A stretch of DNA of 25,026 nucleotides from DAOQAU01 sp035354275 (GTDB lineage: Bacteria; Cyanobacteriota; Vampirovibrionia; Gastranaerophilales; Gastranaerophilaceae), in contig DAOQAU010000021.1 of NCBI GenBank assembly GCA_035354275.1, positions 1-25,026 on the forward strand, read 5' to 3'. The translations under genes and the position numbers were made by a program. Below are positions 6,465 to 14,110 of this stretch, piece after piece; position 1 is the first letter of the stretch, and the number at the start of each line of letters is the position of its first letter. The notes beneath the pieces are model-generated. The model was not told where the DNA came from. It was given only the letters and a program-made list of their open reading frames with translations, and made no database searches.

Positions 6465-8141
6465 ATGAGAGAACTTTCGCCGTTACAGATTGAGAGATTA
6501 AAATATCAGCCCAAATTACCAAAAGCATTGATGCGGGGAATAAAAAATCTTATACTTATAAAAGGACATGAAACAGAAGCCATAAGAGACAAAGAACAAA
6601 TAAAAGAACTTTTTAAGAATACTTACGGAAGCCCGTTAGTGACTTTTGAGGGTACAAATGAAGAAAATGATTCTTCTGTAAAAAATGTGGGAGTAATCCT
6701 TTCCGGCGGACAGGCTCCGGGCGGGCACAATGTTATAGCAGGGCTCTACGATGCACTTAAACAGGCAAACTATCAAAACAAACTTTACGGATTTTTAGGC
6801 GGACCGGCAGGAATTATTGATGGAAAATATATAGAGTTTAGTGATGAATTTATTGACAAGTATAGAAACACAGGCGGCTTTGATATAATAGGCTCAGGCA
6901 GAACCAAGCTTGAAACTCAGGAACAATTTGAAAAATCGCTTGAGGTTTGCAAAAGATTGAATATTTCTGCGGTTGTAATAATCGGCGGCGATGATTCCAA
7001 CACAAATGCCGCACTTCTTGCCGAATGGTTTGTTCAAAACGATTGCGGGATACAAGTTATCGGCTGTCCCAAAACCATTGACGGTGATTTAAAAAATGAG
7101 CAGATTGAAATTTCTTTCGGCTTTGACACCGCTACAAAAACGTATGGAGAATTAATCGGAAATATTCAAAGGGATGCAAATTCGGCAAAAAAATATTGGC
7201 ACTTTATAAAAATTATGGGAAGAAGTGCTTCGCATGTGGCACTTGAAGCTGCACTTCAAACACAGCCAAATATCACTTTGATTTCAGAAGAAGTCGAAGA
7301 AAAACAGATGTCCTTAAATGAAATTATAAATAATATGGCTGAAATTATTGCAAAAAGAGCAGCTAACGGAAAAAATTTCGGTATAGCCGTTATTCCCGAA
7401 GGTTTGATTGAATTTATTCCCGAAATGAAATCTATGATTGCCAATTTAAACGATATTATGGGCGAGTTGGAACAGGATTTTAATTATAATAACGCTACAT
7501 CTACTCATGAAAGGTTTGAGATAGTTGAAAACAGGCTTCAGGAAAACAATTCAAAGGTCTTTCATTCTCTGCCCGCGCTTATAAAAGCTCAACTTCTTAT
7601 GGACAGGGATCCGCACGGGAATGTTCAGGTTTCAAGAATTGAAACAGAAAAACTTTTGATAGAAATGATCAAAACAAAACTTGAAGAAATGAAATCACAA
7701 GGGCAGTATGTCGGTAAATTTTCTGAGCAGGCGCACTTCTTCGGTTATGAAGGCAGATGCGCTTTCCCTTCAAATTTTGACGCCGATTACTGTTATTCGC
7801 TCGGTTTTAATGCTTTTGCATTAGTTAATTTCGGGCTTACAGGTTATTTGTCTTCGATTAAAAATCTGACAGAGTCCGCTGATAATTGGATTGCGGGGGG
7901 TGTTCCTTTAACGGTTATGATGAATATTGAAAAACGTCATGGCGAGTTTAAGCCGGTTATTCAAAAAGCTTTGGTTAAACTTGACGGACCGGTCTTTAAA
8001 ATGCTTGAAAAAAATAGGGAAAATTGGGCTTATAATGATAAATATATTTTCCCCGGAGCTATTCAATATTTTGGGCCAAGTTCTGTTTGTGATTTAACAA
8101 CAATAACTCTTCAACTTGAAAAACAAAAAACTTTTGTTTAA
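6465..8141 (+). CDS. pfp: Diphosphate-dependent 6-phosphofructokinase, paralogue 1
   Basis: Long-form PPi-PFK of 558 aa, which phosphorylates fructose-6-phosphate reversibly with pyrophosphate in glycolysis/gluconeogenesis. I chose the ATG at 6465 because AGGGAG (6453-6458) precedes it; an upstream ATG at 6441 has no site. Motifs: V-I-L-S-G-G-Q-A-P-G-G-H-N (77-89), G-G-D-D-S-N-T (174-180), C-P-K-T-I-D-G-D-L-K (201-210), M-G-R-S-A-S-H (251-257), E-G-R-C-A-F-P-S-N-F-D. Asp in GGDD and Lys in PKTID are the two residues that separate PPi enzymes from ATP enzymes (both Gly in E. coli PfkA). The catalytic Asp of TIDGD is present. Followed by a hairpin and its paralogue. Confidence 0.95.
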   Translation: MRELSPLQIERLKYQPKLPKALMRGIKNLILIKGHETEAIRDKEQIKELFKNTYGSPLVTFEGTNEENDSSVKNVGVILSGGQAPGGHNVIAGLYDALKQANYQNKLYGFLGGPAGIIDGKYIEFSDEFIDKYRNTGGFDIIGSGRTKLETQEQFEKSLEVCKRLNISAVVIIGGDDSNTNAALLAEWFVQNDCGIQVIGCPKTIDGDLKNEQIEISFGFDTATKTYGELIGNIQRDANSAKKYWHFIKIMGRSASHVALEAALQTQPNITLISEEVEEKQMSLNEIINNMAEIIAKRAANGKNFGIAVIPEGLIEFIPEMKSMIANLNDIMGELEQDFNYNNATSTHERFEIVENRLQENNSKVFHSLPALIKAQLLMDRDPHGNVQVSRIETEKLLIEMIKTKLEEMKSQGQYVGKFSEQAHFFGYEGRCAFPSNFDADYCYSLGFNAFALVNFGLTGYLSSIKNLTESADNWIAGGVPLTVMMNIEKRHGEFKPVIQKALVKLDGPVFKMLEKNRENWAYNDKYIFPGAIQYFGPSSVCDLTTITLQLEKQKTFV

Positions 8142-8161
8142 ATTTTTTATAAAATGCAAAG

Positions 8162-8193
8162 GCGGCTTGTATAACAAGCCGCTCCTGCTTTTT
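8162..8193 (+). terminator. Terminator-like hairpin between the two PPi-PFK genes
   Basis: GCGGCTTGT (8162-8170), loop ATA, ACAAGCCGC (8174-8182), a 6-nt spacer, then T5. The displaced T tract makes it weaker than the other terminators in the window. Confidence 0.6.
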
Positions 8194-8298
8194 GTGGAAT
8201 TGCTAAAAAATGTAAATTTTTATATTTTTTCTTGCCTACAAATAGCAAAAAAAAATATGTTTGAATTTAAAATATTTGTACAATAGAGAAGGTGGAAT

Positions 8299-10134
8299 AT
8301 GAAAATATTTTTGAATACGTATAAAGTAAGTTCAAAGGACGCAACATTAAATAAACGCAACGGGGTTGTTAGAACTAATAACCAAAATTATTCAACGGAC
8401 ATTTTTCAAAAGAGAATTAATTTTCAAGGGAAAGACTTTTATCAAAATACAACGCTTGAAGTTTCACCGCTTCAACAGGAAAGATTAAAATATATTCCAA
8501 AGCTTCCTGCTGTATTTAAAGAGGGTATTTCTTGTTTGGAAACAATAAATGCCTGTGAAACTGATTCTGTTGACGATGGAGATGAAATTAAAAAAATATT
8601 CCCAAAAACTTACGGACAGAAGTTGTTAATATTTAAAAAAGGAAAACAACAACCTTCGCCACAAAGAAACGTAGGTATAATTCTTTCAGGCGGACAAGCA
8701 CCAGGCGGTCATAATGTTATAACAGGGCTTTACGATGCTCTTAAAAAAGCAAATCCTCAAAATAAATTATACGGGTTTTTAAACGGTCCTGCAGGAATAA
8801 TCGACGGTAAATATATAGAATTTGACGATAAATTAATAAATTCTATTCGCAATACCGGCGGTTTTGATGTTATAGGTTCAGGCAGAACAAAACTTGAAAC
8901 TAAAGAACAGTTTGAAAGAACTTTAGAAAATTGTAAAAAACTTGATATTTCTGCAATAACAATAGTGGGTGGAGATGACTCCAACACAAATGCAGCAGTT
9001 TTAGCCGAATGGTTTGAACAAAAAAATGTTCCTATACAGGTAATCGGTTGTCCTAAAACTATTGACGGTGATTTAAAAAATGACCAAATCGAAACATCTT
9101 TCGGATTTGATACCGCGACAAAAACTTATTCGGAAATTGTCGGAAACATAGAAAAAGATGCTGCGTCTGCTAAAAAATACTGGCATTTTGTAAAAGTTAT
9201 GGGAAGAAGTGCCTCTCATGTCGCGCTTGAAGTGGCACTTCAAACACATCCTAACGTAACAATTTTGTCTGAAGAAGTTGAGCAAAAACAAATTCCTCTC
9301 GAAGAAATAGTCGATAATATAGCACAGGTTATTGCACAAAGGGCGCAAAATAAAAAAAATTACGGAGTAATATTAATTCCTGAAGGTCTTATAGAGTTTA
9401 TTCCGGAGATGAAAACGATGATTTCCGATTTAAGTGATGTTTTATCAGAACTTGAAGAAAATGAAAACTATGAAAATTCTTCTTCCGATTTAGAAAAATA
9501 TTCAATTATTTCAGAACGTTTGCAAGAAAAAAATCAGGCAAGCGCAAAGGTTTTTGAAGCTCTTCCCGAGGATATAAAAAGCCAGCTTCTTATGGATAGA
9601 GACCCTCATGGCAATGTTCAGGTTGCAAAAATTGAAACTGAAAAATTGCTTATATCCATGATAGAAACAAGGCTTGAAGAGATGAAAGACAGAGGGCAAT
9701 ATTCAGGTAAATTTTCCGCACAGCCTCATTACGTGGGTTACGAAGGAAGATGCGCATTTCCTTCAAATTTCGACGCAAATTATTGTTATTCTTTAGGTTA
9801 TGATGCTGCCGCATTAATAAATTCAAATGCAACCGGATACATGGCTTGTGTCGGTGGGTTGTCTTCTTCTCCTGATAAATGGAAGGCAGCAGGGATTCCT
9901 TTGACAATGATGATGAATATGGAAAAACGACACGGACAAATGAAACCGGTAATCAAAAAAGCCTTAGTTGAACTTGACGGACCTGTTTTTAAAACATTTC
10001 AAGCACAACGAGATGCTTGGGCACTAAACGATCAATATATTTATCCGGGTGCGATTCAATATTTCGGGCCGTCATCTGTAAGTGATACCATAACAAAAAC
10101 GCTTGAAATGGAAAGACAAAGCGGATTAGATTAA
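8299..10134 (+). CDS. pfp: Diphosphate-dependent 6-phosphofructokinase, paralogue 2 with N-terminal extension
   Basis: A second long-form PPi-PFK, 611 aa, very similar to the upstream gene along its length. Same key residues, shifted by 50: G-G-D-D-S-N-T (224-230), C-P-K-T-I-D-G-D-L-K (251-260), M-G-R-S-A-S-H, and E-G-R-C-A-F-P-S-N-F-D. It adds about 50 residues at the N-terminus (M-K-I-F-L-N-T ... I-N-F-Q-G-K-D-F) that paralogue 1 lacks. The start is supported by GAAGGTGG (8288-8295) just upstream. The 157-bp spacer holds a hairpin and its own ribosome binding site, so separate expression is likely. Codon choice differs noticeably from paralogue 1 in shared blocks, pointing to an old duplication rather than a recent copy. 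Confidence 0.95.
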   Translation: MKIFLNTYKVSSKDATLNKRNGVVRTNNQNYSTDIFQKRINFQGKDFYQNTTLEVSPLQQERLKYIPKLPAVFKEGISCLETINACETDSVDDGDEIKKIFPKTYGQKLLIFKKGKQQPSPQRNVGIILSGGQAPGGHNVITGLYDALKKANPQNKLYGFLNGPAGIIDGKYIEFDDKLINSIRNTGGFDVIGSGRTKLETKEQFERTLENCKKLDISAITIVGGDDSNTNAAVLAEWFEQKNVPIQVIGCPKTIDGDLKNDQIETSFGFDTATKTYSEIVGNIEKDAASAKKYWHFVKVMGRSASHVALEVALQTHPNVTILSEEVEQKQIPLEEIVDNIAQVIAQRAQNKKNYGVILIPEGLIEFIPEMKTMISDLSDVLSELEENENYENSSSDLEKYSIISERLQEKNQASAKVFEALPEDIKSQLLMDRDPHGNVQVAKIETEKLLISMIETRLEEMKDRGQYSGKFSAQPHYVGYEGRCAFPSNFDANYCYSLGYDAAALINSNATGYMACVGGLSSSPDKWKAAGIPLTMMMNMEKRHGQMKPVIKKALVELDGPVFKTFQAQRDAWALNDQYIYPGAIQYFGPSSVSDTITKTLEMERQSGLD

Positions 10135-10153
10135 AATTACCGTGAGCAAGTGT

Positions 10154-10186
10154 AAAAAAGAGGCGAAAATCTTTTGATTTTCGCCT
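10154..10186 (-). terminator. Terminator of the large minus-strand gene (convergent with PPi-PFK 2)
   Basis: AGGCGAAAATC (10161-10171), loop TTTT, GATTTTCGCCT (10176-10186). An A6 run on its left gives a T tract on the minus strand, so it suits the leftward gene best; there is no T tract for the plus strand. Confidence 0.8.
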
Positions 10187-10224
10187 TAAATTCAACCTAC
10201 CGTTTCCCTTTTCCCTATTCGTAA

Positions 10225-12150
10225 TTATGTTGTTAAATCGGTATAATGCTTTTTCGCGGACAGGTGCAAATCGTCTTTGTTTATTGCAGAAAGATTTCCT
10301 TTTGCCGCCATTTTTTCTATGAATATTTTTTGTGATATTACGTTTAAAAATTTTACGTTATTTGCAAGCAAGCTTGAAGAACTTCTTGAAATAAGGTTAC
10401 CGACCAGTTTTGTTTGTTCTTTATCATTCATGTTGCCCATCATACTTGTAATTTTATACATAACATCGGCAGAAGGGTTGCTGTCCATAATTACGTTTAC
10501 AACAGAGGCCAGTATGTTTTTAGGTAGTTGCGAAATTATAGCAATTTTTTCGGCATTTGTTGCGTTTTTGAGTAAATCTTTTATTGATGTTTCATTATTT
10601 GACTTGCTTAGCTTTTCTATAATTTTGATTTTTTCCGAAAGTTTTGCTTTTTTAAATTCATCATTATTTGTTGATGATGAAGAACTTGTATTTGTTGTAG
10701 TTTTTCCTTCTTCTTCTGTTGTATCGGAATATGCTAAAATGTATCTTACGCTTTGATAACCGGTGCTGTAAAGTAAATTTTTGATTTCATCACGTACTTC
10801 TTCGTTGCAAAGATTTGCATATTGGGCAGCGTATCCTATTGCTTCTTCGTTTCCTGTATTTATTGTGTATTGTGTGGCATTGTATTGGTTATCGGGATGC
10901 AATGTATAAATTAATGATGCAGCGTAATTAAGGGTTTCTTGATGTGTTGATGTCATTGTCAATTCATAAATCGGTAGTTGCGCATTTATGTCACATTCTC
11001 CAATGTGACTTGTTAAAATATGTTCGGTGGTAATATCTCCGTTTGTAAAATAATTTTTATGAACTAATGCTTGATTTTCAGGTGTATATAATGGTAATGT
11101 GTCTGCGGCAGCATTTATAACGTCAATATTATGAGTATTAACTATTATGACACTTGCTTCTTGTTGATATTCGGGTTGGATTTTATATCCAAATCCGCCG
11201 AAAGTTTGTGCATAACCGGGGTCTTGAGAATTAACTCCATTTTCCAAGGCATTTAATCTTGCATTTGGGTCATTGGACATTGAAACATCTTGTATGTTAT
11301 TTCTTTGCTCAACAGTCATATTTGCCCATTGCCAAGGTTTAAAGCTGTTTGCAACATCTTGTGTAAGAGGTCCTTGTGTAACTTGATTTTCGGCTGTATT
11401 TTGTTGTGTATAAGTATTAAAATCTCGAGAAACTTTTATAGAATAAATTTCATATAATTGAATTTGTTGTTCACCATGGACCTGTTCAAGATTATTCAGT
11501 CCGGATTCATATGCTTCAAAGTTGTCGGAATTAACTATTATACGAGTTAATTCGCTTCTATTTTCAGAGTCACAATCTGATATTACCTCAGAAATTCCTA
11601 TTTCCGCATTTCTTCGAAACTCAGGATTTCTTGCCTGCTCTATGGCAGATCTTGCACCCGGAATTTGGTTTTGGGATTCCAAAATTTCGATTTGGTTTGC
11701 TAAAACTCTGTAATCTTGGGGTTCTTCTGTATTAGATAATAGTTTTTTATAATCAGCTAATTGTATTCTGATTCTTTCTGCAGGTGTTTTATTTGTTAAT
11801 GCTTGAAAATGCCCTGTCATATATCTGCGCAGCAATTCGCGTTTTTGTTCAAGATTGCTTTTTGAATATTTTCCGCTGTAGTATCTGTCTAATCTTTCAC
11901 TTAAAGATTCACCCGTTTTAATGAAAGGTTGCTCATTTGGCTGTTCGGGTTGTGTTTGAGTTGTTGTCTGCGGGTTTGTTGTGTATATTGAATTTAAATT
12001 TTGTGTGTTTGTTGTTACTTCATTATTTATGATTATTGAATTTGGGCTCACAGATTGATTGTTAGAATTAGGCACAGGAGTGCCGCCGCCGCTTGTAATG
12101 TTGGCGTTGGGTTGAATTATGAGTTTGTTTTCAGGGTTAAATTCGACCAT
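10225..12150 (-). CDS. Large Asn/Gln/Thr-rich hypothetical protein
   Basis: A 641-residue protein with no signal peptide or membrane span. Residues 1-75 are disordered and rich in N, T, Q, S, P. Residues 80-470 alternate short helices with Asn/Gln/Tyr-rich segments and contain repeated short phrases (A-A-S-L-I-Y, A-A-Q-Y-A-N, I-N-A-A-A-D-T-L-P). A low-complexity T/S linker follows at about 490-500. Residues 505-620 form a regular amphipathic helical region (I-K-D-L-L-K-N-A-T-N-A-E-K-I-A-I-I-S-Q-L-P, then I-L-A-S-V-V-N-V-I-M) reminiscent of HEAT- or MgtE-N-like solenoids. Start: GAGGGAA sits just before the ATG. Not recognised; a scaffold or surface-associated role is only a guess. Confidence 0.7.
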   Translation of the reverse strand: MVEFNPENKLIIQPNANITSGGGTPVPNSNNQSVSPNSIIINNEVTTNTQNLNSIYTTNPQTTTQTQPEQPNEQPFIKTGESLSERLDRYYSGKYSKSNLEQKRELLRRYMTGHFQALTNKTPAERIRIQLADYKKLLSNTEEPQDYRVLANQIEILESQNQIPGARSAIEQARNPEFRRNAEIGISEVISDCDSENRSELTRIIVNSDNFEAYESGLNNLEQVHGEQQIQLYEIYSIKVSRDFNTYTQQNTAENQVTQGPLTQDVANSFKPWQWANMTVEQRNNIQDVSMSNDPNARLNALENGVNSQDPGYAQTFGGFGYKIQPEYQQEASVIIVNTHNIDVINAAADTLPLYTPENQALVHKNYFTNGDITTEHILTSHIGECDINAQLPIYELTMTSTHQETLNYAASLIYTLHPDNQYNATQYTINTGNEEAIGYAAQYANLCNEEVRDEIKNLLYSTGYQSVRYILAYSDTTEEEGKTTTNTSSSSSTNNDEFKKAKLSEKIKIIEKLSKSNNETSIKDLLKNATNAEKIAIISQLPKNILASVVNVIMDSNPSADVMYKITSMMGNMNDKEQTKLVGNLISRSSSSLLANNVKFLNVISQKIFIEKMAAKGNLSAINKDDLHLSAKKHYTDLTT

Positions 12151-12307
12151 ATTCCCTCGTGTTTTTATAGATTATATATATAATAAGTATATAATTTGTT
12201 TTTAATTGCTTTTTTTTTGTTACTTTGGGCATGTTTTTACAAAAGTTTACATTTGATTTTTAGCAATATTTTCAGTGAAAATTTTTTTATATTTATATAA
12301 GTAAATA

Positions 12308-12316
12308 TGGTATAAT
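12308..12316 (+). promoter_or_regulatory. Extended -10 promoter 6 nt from the ATG; leaderless candidate
   Basis: TG-G-TATAAT ends 6 nt before the ATG at 12323. The extended TG element compensates for the missing -35, and the predicted start point coincides with the A of the ATG. Confidence 0.6.
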
Positions 12317-12322
12317 TTTTTT

Positions 12323-12517
12323 ATGGACGAAAATAAAATTTTAAGATTAAGAGTTTTGGAAAGAACCGAAGAAACAATTGATGAAGTTGTTGAAAAACAG
12401 CTTAGTTCGGGCTTTGCTTATCCTAATCAATCTAATCCGATTTACAAAAATCTGGCAAAATTTCACAATGAGCCAATCGGTAAAAAGTTTTCGGTAAAAG
12501 ATTTATTTGGTATTTAA
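12323..12517 (+). CDS. Small hypothetical protein
   Basis: A 64-residue acidic/basic mixed protein with no cysteines or membrane segment. It begins M-D-E-N-K-I-L-R-L-R-V-L-E-R-T-E-E-T-I-D-E-V and ends K-K-F-S-V-K-D-L-F-G-I. An extended -10 box lies immediately upstream and there is no Shine-Dalgarno, so a leaderless mRNA is likely. It lies 15 bp before the next gene in the same direction. Unknown function; the promoter and spacing make it a credible gene. Confidence 0.6.
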   Translation: MDENKILRLRVLERTEETIDEVVEKQLSSGFAYPNQSNPIYKNLAKFHNEPIGKKFSVKDLFGI

Positions 12518-12532
12518 TTTCAGGAAAAATCA

Positions 12533-13021
12533 GTGTACGAGGTTAAAAAAAGAATTTTTTTGGATTTGACAAAATCCCAAAAATCCGCTTTATGTAATCA
12601 TTTGAGAGCGTTGGTTAAAGCTGTAAATGTGGAGGCAGACAATCTTTTGCAAAAATTTTTGGATGATGAAAAATATTATCTTGAAATTAATTCAAGCAGG
12701 TTTGAATTTTTAAAAGATCTTATTGAGGACGAAAAATTTTTAAAAGAGGCTTTGCTTTATTTAAAAGAGTGCAAAAAACACTATGATTATAAAAAAGCCC
12801 AAGAACCCTTGAGGCAAGCACAGAAAGAATTTGATAAGAAAAAACGGAAGTTTTTACAAGAAATTAAAATGTCAAAAGAAAAGCCGACCAAAAAACAGCT
12901 TTCTTATTATAAAAGTTTGTGCAAAAAATATAATATAGATAAACAAGAAACGGAAGAGCTTTCAAAACTCGATTTAAAAAAAATGATTGAAGAGATTGTG
13001 AATGAATACAAAAGAGATTGA
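12533..13021 (+). CDS. Lys/Glu-rich helical hypothetical protein
   Basis: A 162-residue protein that is highly charged and helical, with a GTG start preceded by CAGGAAAAA (12522-12530). Residues 85-125 (K-K-H-Y-D-Y-K-K-A-Q-E-P-L-R-Q-A-Q-K) look coiled-coil. The C-terminal part, K-P-T-K-K-Q-L-S-Y-Y-K-S-L-C-K-K-Y-N-I followed by L-S-K-L-D-L-K-K-M-I-E, resembles a short SAP-like or helix-hairpin element. It overlaps the prmC start by 20 nt, so it is probably translationally coupled. Family not recognised. Confidence 0.65.
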   Translation: MYEVKKRIFLDLTKSQKSALCNHLRALVKAVNVEADNLLQKFLDDEKYYLEINSSRFEFLKDLIEDEKFLKEALLYLKECKKHYDYKKAQEPLRQAQKEFDKKKRKFLQEIKMSKEKPTKKQLSYYKSLCKKYNIDKQETEELSKLDLKKMIEEIVNEYKRD

Positions 13022-13874
13022 AAAAATATTAATACAAGGCGGTATTGAGCCTAATGAAGCAAAAATTGAAGCAAAAATTTTGATAAAGCATTTTTTTGGG
13101 GTAAATGATGTTGACCTTGTGTTGGAAAAAGAATTTGATGAGTCAAGGCGCGAAGATTTGCTGCTTGCAGCAAATCTTCGCGCCCAAAAAAGAATTCCTA
13201 TCCAGCATATTTTGGGCACTGCTTATTTTATGGGCGAGGATTTTATTGTAAACGAACATGTTTTAATTCCACGAGATGAAACGGAACTTTTGGTAAAACA
13301 AGCCGTTGAAATAATAAAATCAAAGCAAATTTGTCGTTGCGAGGAGTATAGCGACGAAGCAATCCAAAATAATATAAAAGTTCTTGATATCGGCACCGGT
13401 TCGGGATGCATTGCCTGTATGATAGCAAAATTAAGCGGGGCGCAAGTTATTGGGGTTGATATATCAAGAGAGGCTCTTGGGGTTGCACTTGACAATTCAT
13501 CAAAATTAGGGCTTTTTAACAAGGCGATTTTTAGGAAATCTGATATTTTTTCAAATGTTAAAGTAGATGAAAAATTTGACTTAATTGTGTCAAATCCGCC
13601 TTACATTCCAAAAAGTGAGAAAGAAAAACTTCAAAAAGAAGTAGGGTTTGAGCCTGATATTGCTTTGTTTGCAGACAATAACGGACTGGATTTTTATCAA
13701 AAAATTTCAAAACAATCTCCCAAATTTTTAAAAAATGGCGGATATTTGATTTTTGAACTGGGTGTGGGACAAAGTCAAGAAGTTTTCAAATTAATGTCAG
13801 AGGCGGGGTTTAAGGAGATTGAAATTCAAAAGGATTTGGCACAAATAGATAGAGTTATTTGGGGAAGAATTTAA
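13002..13874 (+). CDS. prmC: Peptide chain release factor N5-glutamine methyltransferase
   Basis: PrmC/HemK methylates the Gln of the GGQ motif in release factors RF1/RF2, using SAM. 290 aa with an N-terminal helical domain, Q-H-I-L-G (68-72), I-P-R-D-E-T-E-L-L-V (89-98; the family usually has Pro for that Asp), V-L-D-I-G-T-G-S-G-C (127-136, SAM site) and S-N-P-P-Y (197-201, catalytic NPPY). Two oddities: a perfect 18-bp inverted repeat in codons 49-61, and an in-frame insert at about residues 109-123 (Q-I-C-R-C-E-E-Y-S-D-E-A-I-Q-N) between the domains. The insert's DNA matches intergenic repeats elsewhere in the window. Motifs are intact, so it is probably functional. prfA is not adjacent. 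Confidence 0.95.
   Translation: MNTKEIEKILIQGGIEPNEAKIEAKILIKHFFGVNDVDLVLEKEFDESRREDLLLAANLRAQKRIPIQHILGTAYFMGEDFIVNEHVLIPRDETELLVKQAVEIIKSKQICRCEEYSDEAIQNNIKVLDIGTGSGCIACMIAKLSGAQVIGVDISREALGVALDNSSKLGLFNKAIFRKSDIFSNVKVDEKFDLIVSNPPYIPKSEKEKLQKEVGFEPDIALFADNNGLDFYQKISKQSPKFLKNGGYLIFELGVGQSQEVFKLMSEAGFKEIEIQKDLAQIDRVIWGRI
13147..13184. repeat. Perfect 18-bp inverted repeat inside prmC
   Basis: GGCGCGAAGATTTGCTGC (13147-13164), 2-nt centre TT, GCAGCAAATCTTCGCGCC (13167-13184). All 18 pairs match. It encodes R-R-E-D-L-L-L-A-A-N-L-R-A in the N-terminal domain. Confidence 0.95.
13331..13366 (+). repeat. Palindromic repeat element (copy A) inserted in frame in prmC
   Basis: TGTCGTTGCGAGGAG (from 13332), a short variable centre, then AGCGACGAAGCAATCC. 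It matches the intergenic copies at 19347-19382, 19400-19437 (inverted) and 24438-24468. The element is read through without a stop, adding about 15 residues. Confidence 0.85.
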
Positions 13875-13877
13875 TAA

Positions 13878-13906
13878 TTGCCTTAAGACTTAAAACATGG
13901 TAAAAT
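13878..13906 (+). promoter_or_regulatory. Promoter for the zinc-ribbon / YhcC genes
   Basis: TTGCCT (13878-13883), a 17-bp spacer, then TAAAAT (13901-13906) preceded by an extended TG at 13898-13899. Well placed for the gene starting at 13940. Confidence 0.5.
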
Positions 13907-13939
13907 CAGTTTGTAAAATCAGAATTGAAGGGAAAAAAT

Positions 13940-14110
13940 ATGGCAAGATTAATAAGACCAACTTGGGCAATCAGATGTGTGCAATCAGGATGCAGAGAAC
14001 TTTTTGAAGTGGCTGTTATAGAAGACGGAAGACAACAGGAAGTTATTTGCCCCGCATGCGGCGAACACTACGTTTATCCTATCAGAAAAGAAGATGAAAA
14101 CGCTCAATAG
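13940..14110 (+). CDS. Small zinc-ribbon-like protein
   Basis: A 56-residue protein. The ATG at 13940 follows GAAGGG (13927-13932) with 7-nt spacing; an upstream in-frame TTG is less likely. It has C-V-Q-S-G-C-R-E-L-F and, after about 22 residues, C-P-A-C-G-E-H-Y. Two paired cysteines of this kind make a single treble-clef or ribbon zinc site. The 3' end overlaps the radical SAM gene by 17 nt, suggesting co-translation. Function unknown; RNA- or protein-binding would be typical of such mini-ribbons. Confidence 0.75.
   Translation: MARLIRPTWAIRCVQSGCRELFEVAVIEDGRQQEVICPACGEHYVYPIRKEDENAQ

Noticed and set aside
9650..9907. Minus-strand open frames within the PPi-PFK genes
   Set aside because: Shadows of conserved coding sequence, with no initiation signals.
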